NCBI GenBank assembly: GCA_938084835.1 | Contig: CALKER010000006.1 | Coordinates: 682,001-746,000, forward strand | Length of the DNA stretch: 64,000 bases | Reading direction: 5' to 3' | From: an uncultured Thermoguttaceae bacterium | Lineage (GTDB): Bacteria; Planctomycetota; Planctomycetia; Pirellulales; Thermoguttaceae | Part shown: positions 18,438 through 27,763 of the stretch, one piece after another | Layout: every line of letters begins with the position of its first letter | How positions within the stretch are numbered: position 1 is the stretch's first letter | Position numbers and translations under genes: made by a program | Notes under the pieces: model-generated | The model's input: the letters and a program-made list of their open reading frames with translations, nothing else | Databases searched by the model: none | Told to the model about the DNA's origin: nothing

Positions 18438-19046
18438 ATGCGAGTTGGCATTCTCGGAGGGACGTTCGACCCGGTACATTTCGGCCACTTACTTCTGGCA
18501 GAGTGCGCCCGGGAGCAAGCGCAATTGGAGGAAGTGTGGTTTGTGCCCGCCGCTACTCCTCCGCATAAGAAAGAAAGAATCGTCACAGAGGCTAAATATC
18601 GGGTGGAGATGCTTGAGCTTGCAATTGCGGGCCATCCTAATTTTCGGGTTTCACTTCTGGAAATTGAGCGGGGCGGGCTCAGTTATTCGGTGGAGACCCT
18701 CCGAGCGATCCACAATAACTACCCTGAGATGGAGTTATTTTTGATTTTAGGTGCCGATTCGCTCGAGGAATTACACACGTGGCGTGAGGCAGCCGAGATT
18801 TGCCGCTTGGCCCTTCCCTTGGTGGCCCGTCGGCCACATTATGAGCTTCGGCCACAAAAGGAGCTGCTCGAGATGGTTGGGCCGGCCCGATGGCAAAAAA
18901 TCCTAGAACACGTGGTTGATATGCCTCTGGTCGAGCTTAGCAGCTCGGATATTCGTCGCCGCGTGGCCGAGGGCCGAAGTATCCGCTATCGCGTTCCTCG
19001 GGCCGTTGAAGAGTATGTCTTGTCCCACGGTCTGTACCGCCGCTGA
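18438..19046 (+). CDS. nadD: Nicotinate-nucleotide adenylyltransferase
   Basis: NadD joins nicotinate mononucleotide and ATP to give deamido-NAD in NAD biosynthesis. The 202-residue protein starts MRVGILGGTFDPVHFGH, with the nucleotidyltransferase HxGH-type motif. It continues with the ATPPHKK substrate loop, LGADSLEELHTW and the ISSTxIR-equivalent SSSDIRRR near the C-terminus, ending in the family's VEEYVLSHGLY. Length is normal. No adjacent rsfS or proA gene is present, which is a common but not universal neighbour. Confidence 0.96.
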   Translation: MRVGILGGTFDPVHFGHLLLAECAREQAQLEEVWFVPAATPPHKKERIVTEAKYRVEMLELAIAGHPNFRVSLLEIERGGLSYSVETLRAIHNNYPEMELFLILGADSLEELHTWREAAEICRLALPLVARRPHYELRPQKELLEMVGPARWQKILEHVVDMPLVELSSSDIRRRVAEGRSIRYRVPRAVEEYVLSHGLYRR

Positions 19047-19379
19047 ACCGATCCTACTTCGAAGGCCCGTGCTCCTTCGCCGGGATTTCCGATTTGATGG
19101 ACCCACCTTGCACGAGGCAAAATCACGCAGAGCAACCTCCGGCAACTAAAGCGTTCTCTTTCGGACGCCGCACTCCACTCAGAGTTTTAACCCCTTCTTT
19201 ATGGTGCCTTCAATCACCATACCATAAATGGGGGTCCTGACGAGCATAGCACGAGCGATTCGATGTTCTGAACTAATGTTCTGAATTCTTGTGGCTATGC
19301 CAAATGATTCTAAATCCCGGCAGCCGCCTATTCTCGGCGTCTTTTGCCCCTAGGGCCAAACAAATTGAAACGGGAATTT
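19047..19379. other. Intergenic region nadD / small minus-strand gene
   Basis: A 333-base convergent spacer between the nadD stop and the stop of the small leftward gene. No repeat, hairpin with T tract or coding sequence could be supported. Confidence 0.45.
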
Positions 19380-19661
19380 TTAACCTTTGTGACTCTCCAT
19401 CTGACGGGTCGCGATACTCCCCTCCACGACCTGGCGAAGGTACTCCATTCGTTCGGCTGGACTTGCCTGTGGATCAAGAAGGAGCAGACGTTTGCCCCGT
19501 AAGAAGCAGGTGCTTCCCACCTTCCCTCCCAGCCACATATAGCGGACCTCATAACCGAGATCTTTGGCTCGGGCGACAAGTGCGGCCTCGCGCGGGCCGT
19601 GAGCGGGGGATGCTTGCTGCCATCTAGGTTGGGATGCTGTGCGACCAGTCTCCGGCTTCAT
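19380..19661 (-). CDS. Small hypothetical protein
   Basis: A 93-residue protein I do not recognise by name. I accept it as real because the ATG at 19659-19661 has a good AGGTAGGGAG Shine-Dalgarno with suitable spacing, and the sequence reads like a folded domain (RAKDLGYEVRYMWLGGKVG, then RGKRLLLLDPQASPAERMEYLRQ). The 'LLLLDP...P.ERMEYLRQV' part suggests a metallopeptidase-accessory or toxin-antitoxin-sized helper, but that is speculation. It stands alone on the minus strand between nadD and a histidine kinase gene. Confidence 0.6.
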   Translation of the reverse strand: MKPETGRTASQPRWQQASPAHGPREAALVARAKDLGYEVRYMWLGGKVGSTCFLRGKRLLLLDPQASPAERMEYLRQVVEGSIATRQMESHKG

Positions 19662-20007
19662 TCTAAAGTACTCCCTACCTTTGAAGAGCCTACGAAAGCT
19701 GTTTGAAGCGAAAAAGCGCGATAGATATTGAGAAGTGATGCCTTTGCGACGATACCAAATTTTGGCCCGGGAGAGGAGGTGTCTATTGCGGTGATAAGAT
19801 AGAGAATTTCGGGGAGTTACGCAGAATGTGCCTGCAGCTGAAAGGGGATTAATCGACGTACTCCGCGCAAGTTTGTGCTAAACGAGCTCGCAATTTCATT
19901 TGAGTTAGCCAGTCTCCCTCAAAGTTGGGGTACAGCCCGGTTTTAATTGAAGGTCAGTCCACGTCCACTTAATTTCGGTCACGGGACGAGGAGTTTAGGG
20001 TTACCAA
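19662..20007. other. Divergent intergenic region upstream of histidine kinase
   Basis: A 346-base divergent spacer. It must hold the promoters for the small minus-strand gene and for the kinase, but no box is clear enough to name. A TTTAGGG site about 8 bases before the kinase ATG serves as ribosome binding site. Confidence 0.45.
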
Positions 20008-20862
20008 ATGGAACAGCAAAACTTGGAGCGGGAAATCCGTGAACTTCGCGAGCGGCTCCTTCAGGCGCAAAAAATGGTTGCGCTGGGGGAACTCGTTAGC
20101 ACGACAACGCACGAATTTAACAATATCCTGACTACGATTATCAACTATGCTAAATTGGGTCTTCGCCACACCGACTCGGAGACGCGGCAGAGGGCTTTCG
20201 AGAAAATTTTGGCTGCTGGTACTCGCGCGGCCAGGATGACTCAAGGAGTTCTGGCAATGGCCCGTAACCGGTCGGTAGCCAAGGAACCGACCAATTTGGC
20301 CGCGCTCATCGAAGATACCCTCCTTTTGCTGGAGCGGGAGCTCAATAAATACCGAATAGCTGTGGATCTCCAACTTAAGCCCGTCCCTGCGGTAATGTGT
20401 GTCCCAGGTCAAATTCAGCAATTACTTCTGAACTTAATCATTAATGCAAGGCAGGCCATGCCGCGGGGAGGGCGGCTCCTTATCAAGCTGAGCCATGACC
20501 CTCAAACAAACACAGTCGAGCTTGTAGTACGAGACTTTGGGTGCGGCATACCCCCCGAGTTGCTTCCCCGAATTTTCGAACCTTTCTTCACCACCAAAGA
20601 TGGCTCGGATGGCTCGGGCAAGGGTGGTACCGGTCTAGGGCTGGCTCTGTGTCGAGAGATTGTGGAAAACCATGGAGGCAAAATTCGTGTGGAAAGCACC
20701 GTAGGAGTTGGGACCGCATTTATCATCCGTTTGCCTGCCGCCACAGAAGGTGCACCGAATCCAGCTGGCGTGCCGGCGGCCTTTTCTGCAAGGGTTGCTG
20801 GGACATTGGATGCCTCTCTGCCGGATTCTCAAAAGGAAACCGCATCCGAGGACTGGCAGTGA
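20008..20862 (+). CDS. Soluble sensor histidine kinase (NtrB-like), no input domain
   Basis: A 284-residue cytoplasmic histidine kinase. A short coiled N-terminus (about 1-20) leads directly into the dimerisation/phosphoacceptor helix with His35 in TTTHEFNNIL. The HATPase_c domain follows: the N box LLLNLIINARQAM, the G1 box VRDFGCGIPPE, the F box FEPFFTTK and the G2 box GGTGLGLALCREIV. There is no transmembrane segment, PAS or HAMP domain, so any signal must come through a partner. No response regulator gene is adjacent, which makes it an orphan. It ends with a good terminator at 20899. Confidence 0.92.
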   Translation: MEQQNLEREIRELRERLLQAQKMVALGELVSTTTHEFNNILTTIINYAKLGLRHTDSETRQRAFEKILAAGTRAARMTQGVLAMARNRSVAKEPTNLAALIEDTLLLLERELNKYRIAVDLQLKPVPAVMCVPGQIQQLLLNLIINARQAMPRGGRLLIKLSHDPQTNTVELVVRDFGCGIPPELLPRIFEPFFTTKDGSDGSGKGGTGLGLALCREIVENHGGKIRVESTVGVGTAFIIRLPAATEGAPNPAGVPAAFSARVAGTLDASLPDSQKETASEDWQ

Positions 20863-21293
20863 AGCGTTGCCTTCGCGCCCAAAGCTCAGGTAGTTTGCAA
20901 AGAGGCTTGGCATGCTGCCTCTTTTTCGTTCCGATGCTACAGAGCGGGATTGGGGCCAGGTTGCGGTTTTGCCCAACTCGATGGGTCTTTCGGCCTTTCC
21001 TTTTTTGTTAATCCGTTGCGAATCGAACGGGACTTTTCATAAGATTGGAAAACCGGCGCCGGTAAATCGCGTGTAACCAACGAATTCACGCTTTGGCACT
21101 CCTTTTCAATCCCGCTTAAGGATGACAGGTCTAAGTTGGGGAGCACTGGGGGACAATCCGCAGTCTTGATTGGGTGTGACCCCGTCATCAGAATGAAGCT
21201 CGACTGATCAACCTTTAGCCCGAGCAAAGAAGCGGGAAAAACGTTGGTGACCACGCTTTAACGTAAGTTTTCGGCTTGTGGAGCCTTCGTACC
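20863..21293. other. Intergenic region between histidine kinase and ceramidase-like gene
   Basis: A 431-base spacer containing the kinase terminator (20899-20926) and, presumably, the promoter of the downstream secreted-protein gene. No other structure stands out. Confidence 0.5.
20899..20926 (+). terminator. Rho-independent terminator after histidine kinase
   Basis: An 8-bp perfect stem (AAAGAGGC at 20899-20906 with GCCTCTTT at 20917-20924), a 10-base loop and a T run. Confidence 0.85.
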
Positions 21294-22706
21294 ATGAATA
21301 GGGCATCTTCCAGTCGTGGCTTTTTTCCCCGAGGACCAGTGCTCGGTGTTCTTGGCTTTCTTCCCATTGTGTTTGTTGTTTTCGGCAATTTCCCAGGGGC
21401 CTTTGCTTTGGAGGGTAAAACTGGGAAAGCGTTTTACCCAGCGGTGGGTGTTGCCGCTGTAGAGCTTTTGGCGGATGACTCCATGGTCATTGCCGGAGGG
21501 ATTCATCCGCGGTTTGTTCGGGGGCAAGAAGGCCAGCTCCGGGTAACGGCGTTTTTACTGGCAGGCTCGCCCACTAACAAGGTGGCTTTTGTAACGTGTG
21601 ATGTGTTGATGATCACCAAAGAGGTTCTTAGGCCCGCGCTCGAACGGATCGAAAAAGAGGTGGGTATGCCGGCGGCAGCAGTACTGGTGGCACCTACACA
21701 CACTCACCATGCGCCAAGCACAGTTCGAGTTCATGGCTACGGGCCGGAAGAGGCGTTTTGTCGGCAGCTTGAGGAAGCCATTGCGAAGGCGGTCGCCGAA
21801 GCGGCTCGGTCGCTGGAGCCGGCGACTGCCTTCTTTGCCATGGGTGAGGAAAAGACGGTGGGCCAAAATAGTCGCTTGCTCCTCTCGGACGGAAAAATCT
21901 ACTGGATTGGTCCTCGGCATGACGCGGTGCGACCAACGGGGCCCGTTGATACCGACCTACCGGTGCTTTTTTTCCGGCGAGCCGATGGTTCGATGAAGGC
22001 TTTCTTCTTTGCCCATGCCGTTCATGCGATTGGGACAGTTTCCGGAAATGTTCGTTCTCCGACGTTTTATGGGCTGGCCGTCCAGCAGTTGGAAAAAGAA
22101 TGGAACGCTATTGGTGGATATTTCCCCGGCCCTTGCGGCTCTACGCATCGTTTGGACATAACCCCGGTTGAGGCCCAAGAGCGGATTGTGTCAGCGGTTC
22201 GCCAGGCGGTAGCTGCTGGCCAGCCGTGGCGATTAGAACCGATGGTCGCTGTAAAGCGCCCATTTCATTACCAGATTCGTTACTTTGATGAGCAAGCCGA
22301 AGATCAAGCTGTCGATTCTTACTGCCGTTCCCGGGTAGGAGAGGGAGCGGAGGCAATTATCGCCGTTTTTCGGCGGATGCGACGTGAGCTTGCGCCGCTT
22401 CAAGGAGAGAACCGTAGCACAGAGATCCAAGCCATTCGTCTGGGAGACCTCTGTTTTGTAGGTGTGCCTGCTGAGTTCTTCCCTTCATTGGCACTTGAAA
22501 TAAAGCGCCGTTCCCCCATTCCTATCACTTATGTGATCGAATTGGCTAATGACTGGATTGGTTATGTTCCTGATGCTGAGGCTTTCGATCTTGGTGGATA
22601 TCAGGTATGGACGGGCTTCCACAGTTATGTGGCGCGCGGTACGGGGGAACGTCTTGTCGAGGAAGTGCTTCAGCTGCTGGCGGAGGTTGCCAACGTACCC
22701 AATTGA
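21294..22706 (+). CDS. Secreted neutral ceramidase-domain protein
   Basis: A 470-residue protein resembling the N-terminal domain of neutral/alkaline non-lysosomal ceramidases, which are zinc amidases that are often exported. A signal peptide is visible (basic MNRASSSRG start, hydrophobic core to about residue 40, cleavage near FALEG). The zinc-site segment APTHTHHAPST matches the family's THTH motif. The following HAVHAIGTVSG and GPCGSTHRLD segments occupy the places of the metal and active-site regions, but the canonical NSGDVSPN serine motif is not evident. True substrates in planctomycetes are unknown, and several paralogues are typical there. I chose the ATG at 21294 over the in-frame TTG at 21276. 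Confidence 0.82.
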   Translation: MNRASSSRGFFPRGPVLGVLGFLPIVFVVFGNFPGAFALEGKTGKAFYPAVGVAAVELLADDSMVIAGGIHPRFVRGQEGQLRVTAFLLAGSPTNKVAFVTCDVLMITKEVLRPALERIEKEVGMPAAAVLVAPTHTHHAPSTVRVHGYGPEEAFCRQLEEAIAKAVAEAARSLEPATAFFAMGEEKTVGQNSRLLLSDGKIYWIGPRHDAVRPTGPVDTDLPVLFFRRADGSMKAFFFAHAVHAIGTVSGNVRSPTFYGLAVQQLEKEWNAIGGYFPGPCGSTHRLDITPVEAQERIVSAVRQAVAAGQPWRLEPMVAVKRPFHYQIRYFDEQAEDQAVDSYCRSRVGEGAEAIIAVFRRMRRELAPLQGENRSTEIQAIRLGDLCFVGVPAEFFPSLALEIKRRSPIPITYVIELANDWIGYVPDAEAFDLGGYQVWTGFHSYVARGTGERLVEEVLQLLAEVANVPN

Positions 22707-22754
22707 GGAAGTGCATTGAGGCCGCGGCAAGCAGCCAACGCATGGTAGTGGCAT

Positions 22755-24380
22755 TCACATTCGTCGCCAAAATCGCACCGACAAAAGCACAAGGATTGGA
22801 TACACCTCTAATCGACCTAAAAGCATAACGACAATGAGCACTATCTTGCTCATGGGCTGAAGATCGGCGAAGTTCCTGGCTGGTCCCACTAACCCTAGCC
22901 CCGGCCCAACGCAGTTAAGGCACGAGGCTACCGCCGAGGCACAGTCCAGCAGTTTGACGCGCGTTAAGCCAGGCCCGGCTCGTACTTCTTTTGCCCCGGA
23001 GCTCTCTGTGGTTTGTTCGCTGGCGTGCGGAGGCCGGAAAGTGGCGCCACTCCACTGGGAGTCCGGTTCCGCGGCCACTAGGATGAGCCAAGCACTCATG
23101 AAGATGACGCCCACGAGGGCAAAATAGACAAGTATCTGCAGCCGAATCTCAGGCTCCTGGATTACCCGCACGCCCAGCCGAATATGCCGGACTACATTCG
23201 GCCTAAAAGTTCGCTCGAGCTCGAGCCGAAGGATTTTCCACAGAAGCAAATGCCGAATAATCTTCAAGCTTCCCGAGGTACTGCACGCGCATCCGCCCAC
23301 AAACATCAGGGTGAGAATGACGGCACGGGACAATGTACTCCATTGATCGTAATCGGCAATTGTAAATCCTGTTGTGGACACAATGGCCACGACCTGGAAA
23401 CTACTTCGTCGTATGGCAGTGATCACGTCTGGAAAGTCCCCGGCGATCATTCCTGTCACAGCGACAGTGGAAACGGCTACGAGGATCACCCCCAAATAAG
23501 TGCGAAACTCAGGATCATAAAAAAGGCGGGAGGGTTGTGAATGAACGATCATGTACAACAACACGAAATTGGTCGACCCTAAGATCATAAACAAAATGGT
23601 GATCACTTCCACCGCCCAATTGTCGAAAGCCGCAATGCTTGCATTCCGTGTGCTAAATCCCCCTGTGGCCACCGTGGCAAAGGCGTGACAGAGCGCGTCA
23701 AACAGTCCGAGACCCGCAATCAGTAACAGGGAAATAAGGATCAGTGTGAGTCCCAAATAAATGCTCCCAAACGCCCAAGCAGAGTGCTGACTTAAAGCGT
23801 ACGGGCGTGTTTGGGCCAGGGCAGGAACCTCCGTTTGCATTAAGGTTCGGCTGGCTGATCCAACTCCAAGAATTGCCACGAACAACACGATAATCCCCAG
23901 ACCTCCAATGAAGTGGGTTTCCGCACGCCAGAAAAGCACACTTCGGGGAACAAGCTTCAAATCTTCCACATCTGTCAACACCGTGGCACCGGTATTGGTA
24001 AAGCCGGAAGTCGACTCGAAGATGGCATCTAAAATGGTGATGGGGATAGGGCGACCCTCACCATCTTTTTGTGTACAGGTCCCGCTTAACAGAAAAGGAA
24101 GTGCACCTAGCAAGCTTGCTAGAATCCAGCCGAGAGCAACCACAGCTAAAGCTTCTTTACGATAAAGTGGCTCGCTTCGATGCCTGCGGCCAGCCAGAGC
24201 AAGAAGAGCCCCGACCCCGGCGGTGATTACTGCCGCAGTGCCTACGCCCCAAAATCCACGGGCGTCGAACTGGTCGACCGCTCCGAGGACCGGCAAAGAC
24301 CAGGGGAGGCTAAAAACCATGGCCCCCGCCAAAAGCCAGCAAATTTGCGCCAGAAGCCAGACGACTATTCCCAGTTTCAT
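22755..24380 (-). CDS. trkH: TrkH family potassium uptake protein
   Basis: A 541-residue inner-membrane K+ transporter subunit with the four-fold M1-P-M2 repeat of the Trk/Ktr superfamily. All four selectivity-filter turns are visible: TSGFTNTGATV, ATGGFSTRN, VSTTGFTIADY and NCVGPGLG. The linker before the fourth pore loop carries an extra hydrophilic segment of about 40 residues (from about EPDSQWSG to GLTRVK) that I do not associate with the family. No trkA gene for the NAD-binding gating partner is in the window, so it is either elsewhere or absent. The gene lies tail to tail with the ceramidase-like gene, 48 bases apart. Confidence 0.93.
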   Translation of the reverse strand: MKLGIVVWLLAQICWLLAGAMVFSLPWSLPVLGAVDQFDARGFWGVGTAAVITAGVGALLALAGRRHRSEPLYRKEALAVVALGWILASLLGALPFLLSGTCTQKDGEGRPIPITILDAIFESTSGFTNTGATVLTDVEDLKLVPRSVLFWRAETHFIGGLGIIVLFVAILGVGSASRTLMQTEVPALAQTRPYALSQHSAWAFGSIYLGLTLILISLLLIAGLGLFDALCHAFATVATGGFSTRNASIAAFDNWAVEVITILFMILGSTNFVLLYMIVHSQPSRLFYDPEFRTYLGVILVAVSTVAVTGMIAGDFPDVITAIRRSSFQVVAIVSTTGFTIADYDQWSTLSRAVILTLMFVGGCACSTSGSLKIIRHLLLWKILRLELERTFRPNVVRHIRLGVRVIQEPEIRLQILVYFALVGVIFMSAWLILVAAEPDSQWSGATFRPPHASEQTTESSGAKEVRAGPGLTRVKLLDCASAVASCLNCVGPGLGLVGPARNFADLQPMSKIVLIVVMLLGRLEVYPILVLLSVRFWRRM

Positions 24381-24453
24381 TGTTTACATGCTTTTGTTAA
24401 GACAGTAGCGCACCGCCCTAACCCCGGCCGGTTGGCAACGCATTTTGCAGCGC

Positions 24454-25566
24454 TTAGGTTTGCAGAGTTCGCAGCACGTCCATCACGGTCTCGCTCGGAA
24501 CGTCCTCTACCACCTCCACCTGACCGATGCGACGAGGAAGGATAAAGCGCAATCGCCCGTGTTGGGCTTTCTTATCATGCTGCATCACCCGCAGCATATC
24601 AGAAATGTTTACGGCGGGAAGCCGAGTGGGAAGGCCCAACCCCTGCAGTAATCGCTCTTGGCGCAAGAGGACTTCCGGCGGCGTCAAGCCCAATCGTTCG
24701 CCAAGTCGTGCAGCACACACCATGCCCACAGCAACTGCCTCCCCGTGAAGCCATTCCTCGTATCCGGTTAATGACTCGATGGCATGGCCGAATGTATGAC
24801 CATAATTGAGAATCGCCCTCAACCCGGTTTCCTCCCTTTCATCTTGCTCTACGACGTCGGCTTTAAGCCGACAACAGCGTTGGACAACCTCAGCCAGAAG
24901 CTCGAAATCGCGAGCTTGCAGTTCCGCCTGATGAGCTTCCAGAAATGTGAAAAGGTTTGCGTCGAGAATAATCCCGTATTTGACGACTTCTGCGAGCCCC
25001 GAGCGATATTCGCGATCAGGGAGCGTGGCCAGGGTGGCGATGTCAATTAACACCCCTCGGGGCTGATAGAATGCCCCCACCATGTTTTTTGCCTCCGGAA
25101 GATTGACTGCCACCTTACCACCTACCGAGCTATCGACCTGAGCCAGAAGACTTGTCGGGACTTGGAAAAAGGGAAGTCCGCGGGCATATGTGGCAGCTAC
25201 AAAGCCGGCTAAATCTCCCACCATCCCGCCACCCACCGCCACGGCGAATGTTTTCCGATCGGCTCTGAGTTTCAAAAACTCCTGCCACAAAAAGGTGGCG
25301 GTAGTTACCGATTTTGTTGACTCTCCCGGTGGAACCACAATTATGTCGGTACGGAGACCAGCAGCCACAAGGCTAGAGCGGGCATTTTCGCCCTGGGGTT
25401 GAACCACATTGGCGTCGGTGACTACGATGGCCGATGTAACGTCGCCAAATTCCCGAAGCGTCGTCCCCAATTCGTGGAGAATGCCCACGCCGACGCGGAT
25501 TCGGTAAGATCGTTCGCCCAGGTTTACGCTCACCTCGCGAATGCGGGATTCCTCTTCGTTCTTCAT
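24454..25566 (-). CDS. aroB: 3-dehydroquinate synthase
   Basis: AroB converts DAHP to 3-dehydroquinate, the second step of the shikimate pathway, using NAD+ and a divalent metal. The 370-residue protein has the glycine-rich GGGMVGDLAGFVAATYARG NAD site, PTSLLAQVDSSVGGKVAVN, the metal-site ILNYGHTFGHAIE and the LHGEAVAVGM segment. I chose the ATG at 25564-25566, preceded by GGGAGAAGG, and not the long upstream frame. Its start codon overlaps the stop of the small gene upstream in an ATGA arrangement, so the two are probably translationally coupled. Confidence 0.96.
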   Translation of the reverse strand: MKNEEESRIREVSVNLGERSYRIRVGVGILHELGTTLREFGDVTSAIVVTDANVVQPQGENARSSLVAAGLRTDIIVVPPGESTKSVTTATFLWQEFLKLRADRKTFAVAVGGGMVGDLAGFVAATYARGLPFFQVPTSLLAQVDSSVGGKVAVNLPEAKNMVGAFYQPRGVLIDIATLATLPDREYRSGLAEVVKYGIILDANLFTFLEAHQAELQARDFELLAEVVQRCCRLKADVVEQDEREETGLRAILNYGHTFGHAIESLTGYEEWLHGEAVAVGMVCAARLGERLGLTPPEVLLRQERLLQGLGLPTRLPAVNISDMLRVMQHDKKAQHGRLRFILPRRIGQVEVVEDVPSETVMDVLRTLQT

Positions 25567-25847
25567 TGTTTGGTTCCTTCTCCCACCACGCTTTTCCGAG
25601 GGGCTTGTTGTTCCGCTCCCAAGAGGCTCAAAAGTCGCTCGATATCCTCCCGGGAGAGAATTATGCGGCGGCAAAAACCGGTGAAAAGTCGCACATAAAC
25701 AAGCTGGGACGCAAGCTGAGGCTGGGAGTGTACCAACGCCTCTAGGGCTTTCCGTGTCCGTGGATCCAACTCTGGACCCTCTTTGGGCCAAACCGTTTCT
25801 CCCTCGATGACAAGTGCCTCTCGATAGGCGTCATATTGATCGCCCAT
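25563..25847 (-). CDS. Small conserved-looking protein coupled to aroB
   Basis: A 94-residue acidic protein I do not recognise. It begins MGDQYDAYREALVIE and includes a compact helical segment (RTRKALEALV) and a C-terminal ILSREDIERLLSLLG helix. Reality is supported by the exact 4-base ATGA overlap with aroB and by protein-like composition. An in-frame GTG at 25862 is an alternative start; neither has a clear Shine-Dalgarno. No function can be assigned. Confidence 0.62.
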   Translation of the reverse strand: MGDQYDAYREALVIEGETVWPKEGPELDPRTRKALEALVHSQPQLASQLVYVRLFTGFCRRIILSREDIERLLSLLGAEQQAPRKSVVGEGTKQ

Positions 25848-26066
25848 AGCGGTTGCATTCACGCTGTTTGCGCAAAGAGGTCAAACCGGTTTTAGCTTTT
25901 TGTATGGGAGACCACTTCCGCTATTAATTAAAAGTTAGGATCTTTCCCTCACATGTGTTGTCGTAAACAACCTGCTTCGAAAAATTTTAAACTGCCTCCG
26001 TCTACTGGAAGGGGAGCCTGCTGTAAAGCTATGGCTCGTTGGCACCGTGCTAATTTGCCGTTTCCG

Positions 26067-27191
26067 TCAAGCTCGCTCAAATGGAAAGGCTATGACCTCC
26101 TCGATGGACTGGGCGCCCACAGCGATCATCACGAGTCGATCGAAACCGAGAGCACAACCACAACACTCTGGGAATGATACCTCTGTCAACGCGTCGATCA
26201 GCCGACTATCGACCGGCAGAGGTTGTTTCTTATCCCGCACTCTCCATGTGTTATTATGGCACGCGCGCCGCCGGATCTCATTTGGGTCGGTAACCTCGTG
26301 ATAGCCGTTGGCCAACTCGATACCGCGAATGAAAAGTTCAAAGCGTTCTGCGAAAGGTGGTTCACCCTCAACCACGCAGGCCAAGCCCGCCTGTGAGGCC
26401 GGATAGTTGTAAACAATGACTGGGCGCGGCCACCCAAGATGGGGCTGAACTAATTCGCAGAACAAAAGATCACGCCATGAGTCTGCGTCATCGAAGGGAA
26501 TTTCCGGTGCGGGAACGCCATGGAGGTCGGCCACGGTGGCAAGTTCGGGGGCCGAGGCATAGTGGGGGTCAAGACCCGTGTAGAACCGGAAAATTTCTTG
26601 ATAAGTCACAAATTCTGGGTAGGGTAGTCCCGCCACTTGCTCCACAAGATCCCCCAGCAGTTTCATCCCCTTCTCCAAGTTGTCTCCCACTCGATACCAC
26701 TCAAGAAGGGTAAACTCTGGGTTGTGAAGAGGGCCCCGTTCTTGGCGACGAAACGCTTTGCAAATCTGGAAGATGGCTTGCGCTCCCGCGGCCACCAGGC
26801 GTTTCATGGCAAACTCGGGAGAAGTTTGTAGCCACATACATGGCAGGTCATCCCTGTGGGGCATGTATCCCTCGGGTGAAAGCCTCGCGCCGGTATCCTT
26901 GAGTGGCTCTCCCCCGGAAACAACTGGGGCCCCCGTGGCGCGGGAGGTCCTCTCGGGCTGAAAAGGCACGGGGAGAGGATCGATGTGTCGGTCGACAATC
27001 GTGTCGGCCGAAAGGAGGGGTGTTTCTACCTCGAGAAATCCCCGCCCGATGAAAAAATCGCGGGCGGCTCGTAACAGCTCGGCCCGGCGCCGAAGCACCT
27101 CAAACCGCGCCGTCGGCCGCCAATCACCTTTGCAGCGCAGTTTCATTGTGTCAGCAATTGAAGCAGCGGGATGCTCTGCCAATGGAGTCAT
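26067..27191 (-). CDS. epmA: Elongation factor P--(R)-beta-lysine ligase
   Basis: EpmA (GenX/PoxA) is a truncated class II lysyl-tRNA synthetase that attaches (R)-beta-lysine to Lys34 of EF-P. The 374-residue protein has no anticodon-binding domain. It carries motif 1 around FFIGRGFLEVETPLLS, the motif 2 segment FRRQERGPLHNPEFTLLEWYR, and motif 3 GCALGFDRLVMIAVG ending EEVIAFPFERA. Its ATG overlaps the efp stop codon in an ATGA arrangement, and the upstream AAAGAGGG within efp can serve as ribosome binding site. Cytoplasmic. The modification chain also needs EpmB, whose gene lies at 29.3 kb. Confidence 0.95.
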   Translation of the reverse strand: MTPLAEHPAASIADTMKLRCKGDWRPTARFEVLRRRAELLRAARDFFIGRGFLEVETPLLSADTIVDRHIDPLPVPFQPERTSRATGAPVVSGGEPLKDTGARLSPEGYMPHRDDLPCMWLQTSPEFAMKRLVAAGAQAIFQICKAFRRQERGPLHNPEFTLLEWYRVGDNLEKGMKLLGDLVEQVAGLPYPEFVTYQEIFRFYTGLDPHYASAPELATVADLHGVPAPEIPFDDADSWRDLLFCELVQPHLGWPRPVIVYNYPASQAGLACVVEGEPPFAERFELFIRGIELANGYHEVTDPNEIRRRACHNNTWRVRDKKQPLPVDSRLIDALTEVSFPECCGCALGFDRLVMIAVGAQSIEEVIAFPFERA

Positions 27192-27763
27192 TCACCCTCT
27201 TTAACTCGTTCGACATACTCCCCGGTACGAGTATCTACTTTGATAAGGTCGTCGATCTCCACAAAAGCGGGCACCATCAATTCGGCCCCCGTCTCTACAC
27301 GCGCAGGTTTCATGACGTTTGTGGCGGTATTTCCACGAGCTGCCGGTTCACAGTATTCCACTCGCAGGACGACGTGAAAGGGCGGTGTGACACCTATCGG
27401 CGATCCGTTGAAAAGAAGCATTCGACAGACCATGCCCTCTTTTAGGTACTTCCAGGCCTCGTCCACTTGGTCTGCGGTAAGATCATACTGCTCGTACGTC
27501 TCGGTATTCATAAAGACAAAATGATCGCCCTGCCGGTAGAGGAACTGGGCTTCGACCTCCTCTACGTCTGCAGCCTCGACCTGGTCACCCGTCTTCCAAG
27601 TGCGATCGATTACCGTGTTCTTGATTAAGTTTTTAAGCTTGCACTTGTAAAGTGCTTGGCCTTTCCCCGGTTTAACGAAAGTGAATTCGACAATGAGGTA
27701 CGGTTCACCATCGATCTGGATTTTCAGACCTTTGCGAAGGTCGCCAACATTGTAGGTTGCCAC
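27188..27763 (-). CDS. efp: Elongation factor P
   Basis: EF-P relieves ribosome stalling at polyproline stretches. The 191-residue protein has the normal three-domain length. The modification loop reads FVKPGKGQA with Lys34 at the position that EpmA beta-lysylates, and the C-terminal signature VPAFVEIDDLIKVDTRTGEYVERV is present. Translation starts at GTG (27761-27763) with a strong GAGGAG Shine-Dalgarno seven bases upstream. It is the first gene of an overlapping efp-epmA pair. Confidence 0.97.
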   Translation of the reverse strand: MATYNVGDLRKGLKIQIDGEPYLIVEFTFVKPGKGQALYKCKLKNLIKNTVIDRTWKTGDQVEAADVEEVEAQFLYRQGDHFVFMNTETYEQYDLTADQVDEAWKYLKEGMVCRMLLFNGSPIGVTPPFHVVLRVEYCEPAARGNTATNVMKPARVETGAELMVPAFVEIDDLIKVDTRTGEYVERVKEGE

